Source: DAMCZI01 sp032095175 (GTDB taxonomy: Bacteria; Bacillota; Clostridia; Clostridiales; Caloramatoraceae). Taken from it: 64,000 nt of DNA. The notes beneath the pieces were generated by a model. That model was not told where the DNA came from, did no database searches, and saw nothing but the letters and a program-made list of their open reading frames with translations. The stretch spans positions 1-64,000 of the forward strand of contig DAMCZI010000021.1 of the NCBI GenBank assembly GCA_032095175.1, in the 5' to 3' direction. This document shows positions 61,562 through 64,000 of this stretch, in pieces. Each line of letters starts with the position of its first letter. The first letter of the stretch is position 1. A program made the position numbers and the translations under genes.

Positions 61562-62455
61562 CTAATATTCATAATAATTTTCTATTTCTTTTTGTGACAT
61601 GCCTTCGGAATAAAATATTTTTTTTACAAGCTTACAAACCTTTAGAATTTCATTTTCATCCTTATCTCCCCTCCACATTAAGTCCCTTATTTCCCATATT
61701 GCTAGGAAAAATTCGATTTCTCTCTGATTCCAAATTTCGCTAGACTTCAATTTATCAACAAATGAACGTACAAAAATCCATTTTTTATTTATATCAATAT
61801 TTGAATGATGTTTCCATATTACAAGTATTTCAGCGATTATTTCTGAAAGGCTACAAAATTTATATGTTTCTCCAAAATCTATTATTGAAAGTGGTGTACA
61901 TATTTTTATATAGTTTTTCATGCTCCATGGATAACCAACTAAAATATTATTATATAAATCCCTTGGTACTAAATATTGTGTTTTATTAAAAGAAATATAA
62001 ATTTCACCGCAAGTAAATTGAAAATATTTTTTGTAATACTTTACATTTACACCATTGGGGAAGTTATTAAAAATGTCATTCATTTCATTTTGAAGTATAA
62101 TATCCTTATTAACATTTCTAATTTTTGATATTTGTAATAGTAAATAAGTCAAGCTTTCAGCAAGCTTTTCAAAGTAATATTCTTCCTGTACCCCACTATC
62201 TTCAAACCATTTTTTTGCATCGCGATTTTGATAGATCACACCTTCAACAATTAAATATAGCCCTTTATTATTTTCAAAAACTTGATGTTTGGGTACAAAT
62301 ATAATTCCGTCATAACTTATAATGTCTTTCATATTACAGTATGCAATGAATTGAGGTAGAACATTTTGTGATTTTATGAAAAAACTTAAATTGTATTTTT
62401 TTGAAACTATTACTTTCTTTACTTCCTTCCGGATAGTATTAATATTTTTATTCAT
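61562..62455 (-). CDS. Kinase-like (APH/protein kinase fold) protein, probable
   Basis: 297 residues. No GxGxxG is visible at the N-terminus, but residues 165-225 hold LVPRDLYNNILVG, then SIIDFGETYKFCSLSEIIAE, which mirrors the HRDLxxxN catalytic loop and DFG metal motif of kinases and aminoglycoside phosphotransferases. Pro replaces the usual His, and the loop is one residue short. It could be an antibiotic-type phosphotransferase, a pseudokinase, or an unrelated fold. It overlaps the toroid gene by 8 bases (ATGAATAA). The region is very AT-rich. Confidence 0.55.
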   Translation of the reverse strand: MNKNINTIRKEVKKVIVSKKYNLSFFIKSQNVLPQFIAYCNMKDIISYDGIIFVPKHQVFENNKGLYLIVEGVIYQNRDAKKWFEDSGVQEEYYFEKLAESLTYLLLQISKIRNVNKDIILQNEMNDIFNNFPNGVNVKYYKKYFQFTCGEIYISFNKTQYLVPRDLYNNILVGYPWSMKNYIKICTPLSIIDFGETYKFCSLSEIIAEILVIWKHHSNIDINKKWIFVRSFVDKLKSSEIWNQREIEFFLAIWEIRDLMWRGDKDENEILKVCKLVKKIFYSEGMSQKEIENYYEY

Positions 62456-63338
62456 TTTGATACCCAAAATATTTTACTAAAAGAGCAGTAATATATGCTG
62501 TTAATGTAATATCATCGAATCTTTCATTGTACCCCCATCCTCCAGTTATATGCTGCCTTTTTAATAAAACTATTATTAAATTATCAATTTTTGTTTTACA
62601 TTCGTAACTTGCATAATCCAATAATACACTGCACACATTTTGAGTTGCATCAAGGTTATTAGACCATATCTCATCTTCATCATGTATATTAAGTAAAATA
62701 TTCTTTATTTCTTGTATTTCATTCGTATATTTATCAACTTGAAGATATAACACACGTAAAAGATGTGCTAAAGACCAAATATCAATATTTTGATAAATCA
62801 TATATGATATAAGAAACTTTTTATCAATATTTTTTGAATACATTATAATTGCATCAATTTTTTTTAACAAAAATTTATATCCCTTTAATATATTGCTTTC
62901 GCATTTATCTCTTTCTCCAAATATATTTAATATTACAGTAGCAGTAATCCAATAATGTTTTGTATTGTGGTGATACCATGTTTTATTCTTTGGTAGAAAC
63001 TGGGTAATCGCTTCTTCCCAACTACCATTATCAAATTGCTGATCTTTTACCCATTCCAAATATCGTGCCCCCATCTCAGTATTCCTAAAAATTCTTGCAG
63101 CTTCAGATGTATAAATTACTGAGCCACAACTACCACCATATTTATTAGGGATACAGTTTGAAAAGGTATTTTTTTTTATATAATCTATTCTTTTAGAATA
63201 AGCAGTTGATTTTGTAAATTGCTCTTTATATAGTTGCTTTGATACTATCCAATCTGCCTCAAGACCTATGCCATCATTTCTAATATTTTCTTTTAACCAC
63301 TCAATAGCTTTTTGGATACAATATTCAAAATCTATCAT
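62448..63338 (-). CDS. Alpha/alpha-toroid protein (prenyltransferase/terpene cyclase-like fold)
   Basis: 296 residues of helical repeats. QW-like signatures close the N- and C-terminal parts: WVKDQQFDNGSWEE (about 90-103) and LLKRQHITGGWGYNERFDDI (about 258-277). Helical pairs such as IWSLAHLLRVLYLQVDKY fill the middle. These are hallmarks of squalene-cyclase/prenyltransferase-like toroids, but the catalytic DxDD or metal residues are not visible. It starts in the stop of the radical SAM gene (ATGA) and has GGAG upstream. Role in the cluster unknown. Confidence 0.65.
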   Translation of the reverse strand: MIDFEYCIQKAIEWLKENIRNDGIGLEADWIVSKQLYKEQFTKSTAYSKRIDYIKKNTFSNCIPNKYGGSCGSVIYTSEAARIFRNTEMGARYLEWVKDQQFDNGSWEEAITQFLPKNKTWYHHNTKHYWITATVILNIFGERDKCESNILKGYKFLLKKIDAIIMYSKNIDKKFLISYMIYQNIDIWSLAHLLRVLYLQVDKYTNEIQEIKNILLNIHDEDEIWSNNLDATQNVCSVLLDYASYECKTKIDNLIIVLLKRQHITGGWGYNERFDDITLTAYITALLVKYFGYQNE

Positions 63339-64000
63339 TTTAATTCTCCATTATATACTGATAGTATTGCTTCTATATACAGCTGTCTAACTTCTTCAAT
63401 AGACAGATATTTAGTACCTGTTACTACAGTTCTCAGGTTATAATTCTCATTTTCAATAAAATCTCTTTTATTTATTAATCCATTTTCCAACGCTTCCTTA
63501 AATGCAATAGTCCCAGGAAATGGTGTAAACGGTTGAAACCAAACATCATTCACCTGAAGTTTGATTGCAAAATTAATGGAATCTATTATTGTTTCCTTGG
63601 TATCTTCTGGTAACCCAATAATAAAACTAAGAAACGGCCTAATATTATTCTTTTTACATTGTTCAACTGCTTGCTCAACATTACTAAGTTTAATTTTTTT
63701 ATCATACATATTTAATATATTTTGATTTCCACTTTCAACTCCAAAAAATATCTTATCAAACCCTGCTTCTCTCATATTTTTAAGCAATTCATTGTCAATG
63801 TAATTTACTCTTGTTTGACATGAAAATTTAATTCCTAACTGTTCCTTTTTTAATTGTTCGCATATATTTAAAACATAATTTCTATCTGCTGTAAAAATAT
63901 CATCAAAAAATGTTATTCTTTCAAATCCATATTTTGAAACAATCTCAATTATCTCTTGTATAACAAATTTCTCATTTCTTTTTCTATACATGTGCCTGCC
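63335..64000 (-). CDS. Cobalamin-type radical SAM enzyme, C-terminal part (5' truncated by window edge)
   Basis: The frame continues upstream of the first ATG (GRH-MYRKRNEKF is in frame through 64000), so this is the 3' part of a longer gene. Visible: FERITFFDDIFTADRNYVLN, FSCQTRVNYIDNELLKNMRE, FDKIFFGVESGNQNILNMYD, and FIIGLPEDTKETIIDSINFA, a typical B12-type radical SAM core after the cluster motif. The CxxxCxxC and B12 parts must lie beyond 64000. It overlaps the toroid gene by 4 bases and starts the visible part of the cluster. Confidence 0.88.
   Translation of the reverse strand, partial: GRHMYRKRNEKFVIQEIIEIVSKYGFERITFFDDIFTADRNYVLNICEQLKKEQLGIKFSCQTRVNYIDNELLKNMREAGFDKIFFGVESGNQNILNMYDKKIKLSNVEQAVEQCKKNNIRPFLSFIIGLPEDTKETIIDSINFAIKLQVNDVWFQPFTPFPGTIAFKEALENGLINKRDFIENENYNLRTVVTGTKYLSIEEVRQLYIEAILSVYNGELK

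Overview
The window reads as a chromosome segment of a low-GC, spore-forming anaerobic Firmicute of the Clostridium type. Supporting signs are a PolC-type DNA polymerase III, the acpS-nnr-lipoprotein-alr-mazEF neighbourhood, a split transketolase, a hydroxyproline dehydratase (HypD) pathway, a GerS/YdcC-like lipoprotein, a CD3324-family protein, purine-rich ribosome binding sites, and AT-rich intergenic DNA full of hairpin repeats. No rRNA, tRNA, CRISPR array or transposase gene was seen.

Layout. Positions 1-9,200 are mostly housekeeping on the minus strand: YitT, transketolase halves, MazEF, alanine racemase, GerS-like lipoprotein, Nnr, AcpS and small proteins. Positions 9,400-14,200 hold a compact minus-strand operon (XRE-cupin regulator, glycyl radical activase, HypD, ProC) that converts trans-4-hydroxyproline to proline. 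Positions 14,300-25,850 carry a YyaL-like thioredoxin-domain protein, an anchored propeller-like protein, two AraC-type regulators and polC. Positions 26,000-38,700 are accessory: a secreted/membrane serine hydrolase, an ABC exporter, lipoproteins, an orphan acyl/peptidyl carrier protein, a GNAT protein, a zinc ribbon, a gene fragment, a DUF402 protein and a Nudix hydrolase, ending at ispG. Positions 39,900-46,600 hold a LysR regulator, a RelA/SpoT-type synthetase and a LytS/LytR two-component system next to a CstA-type transporter. Positions 46,600-54,550 are sugar PTS functions: an MFS carrier, HPr, enzyme I, a GlcT-type antiterminator, and an operon of stand-alone EIIB, NagA, NagB and stand-alone EIIA. 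Positions 54,600-64,000 are a tightly packed minus-strand cluster (two cobalamin-type radical SAM enzymes, a radical SAM/SPASM enzyme, a PqqD-like recognition protein, TldD/TldE-like proteases, a carbamoyltransferase, a kinase-like protein and an alpha/alpha-toroid protein) that looks like an uncharacterised RiPP-type biosynthetic operon running off the right edge.

How parts work together. The ptsI-ptsH operon has a promoter, then a ribonucleic antiterminator (RAT) sequence that overlaps a terminator, with a GlcT-like RAT-binding regulator divergently encoded beside it: a self-contained sugar-responsive switch. The Nag operon downstream feeds amino sugars into glycolysis and supplies EIIA and EIIB domains but no EIIC. 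LytS/LytR next to CstA resembles pyruvate-sensing systems.

Non-coding structure is unusually rich: a 160-bp MITE-like hairpin (one complete and one partial copy), a family of double-hairpin repeats (three close copies, plus a diverged pair that flank glcT as direct repeats), a family of hairpins built on AGTGCCAGGC/AAGTGGCAAGTTGG, a perfect 42-bp palindrome after mazF, and other long inverted repeats.
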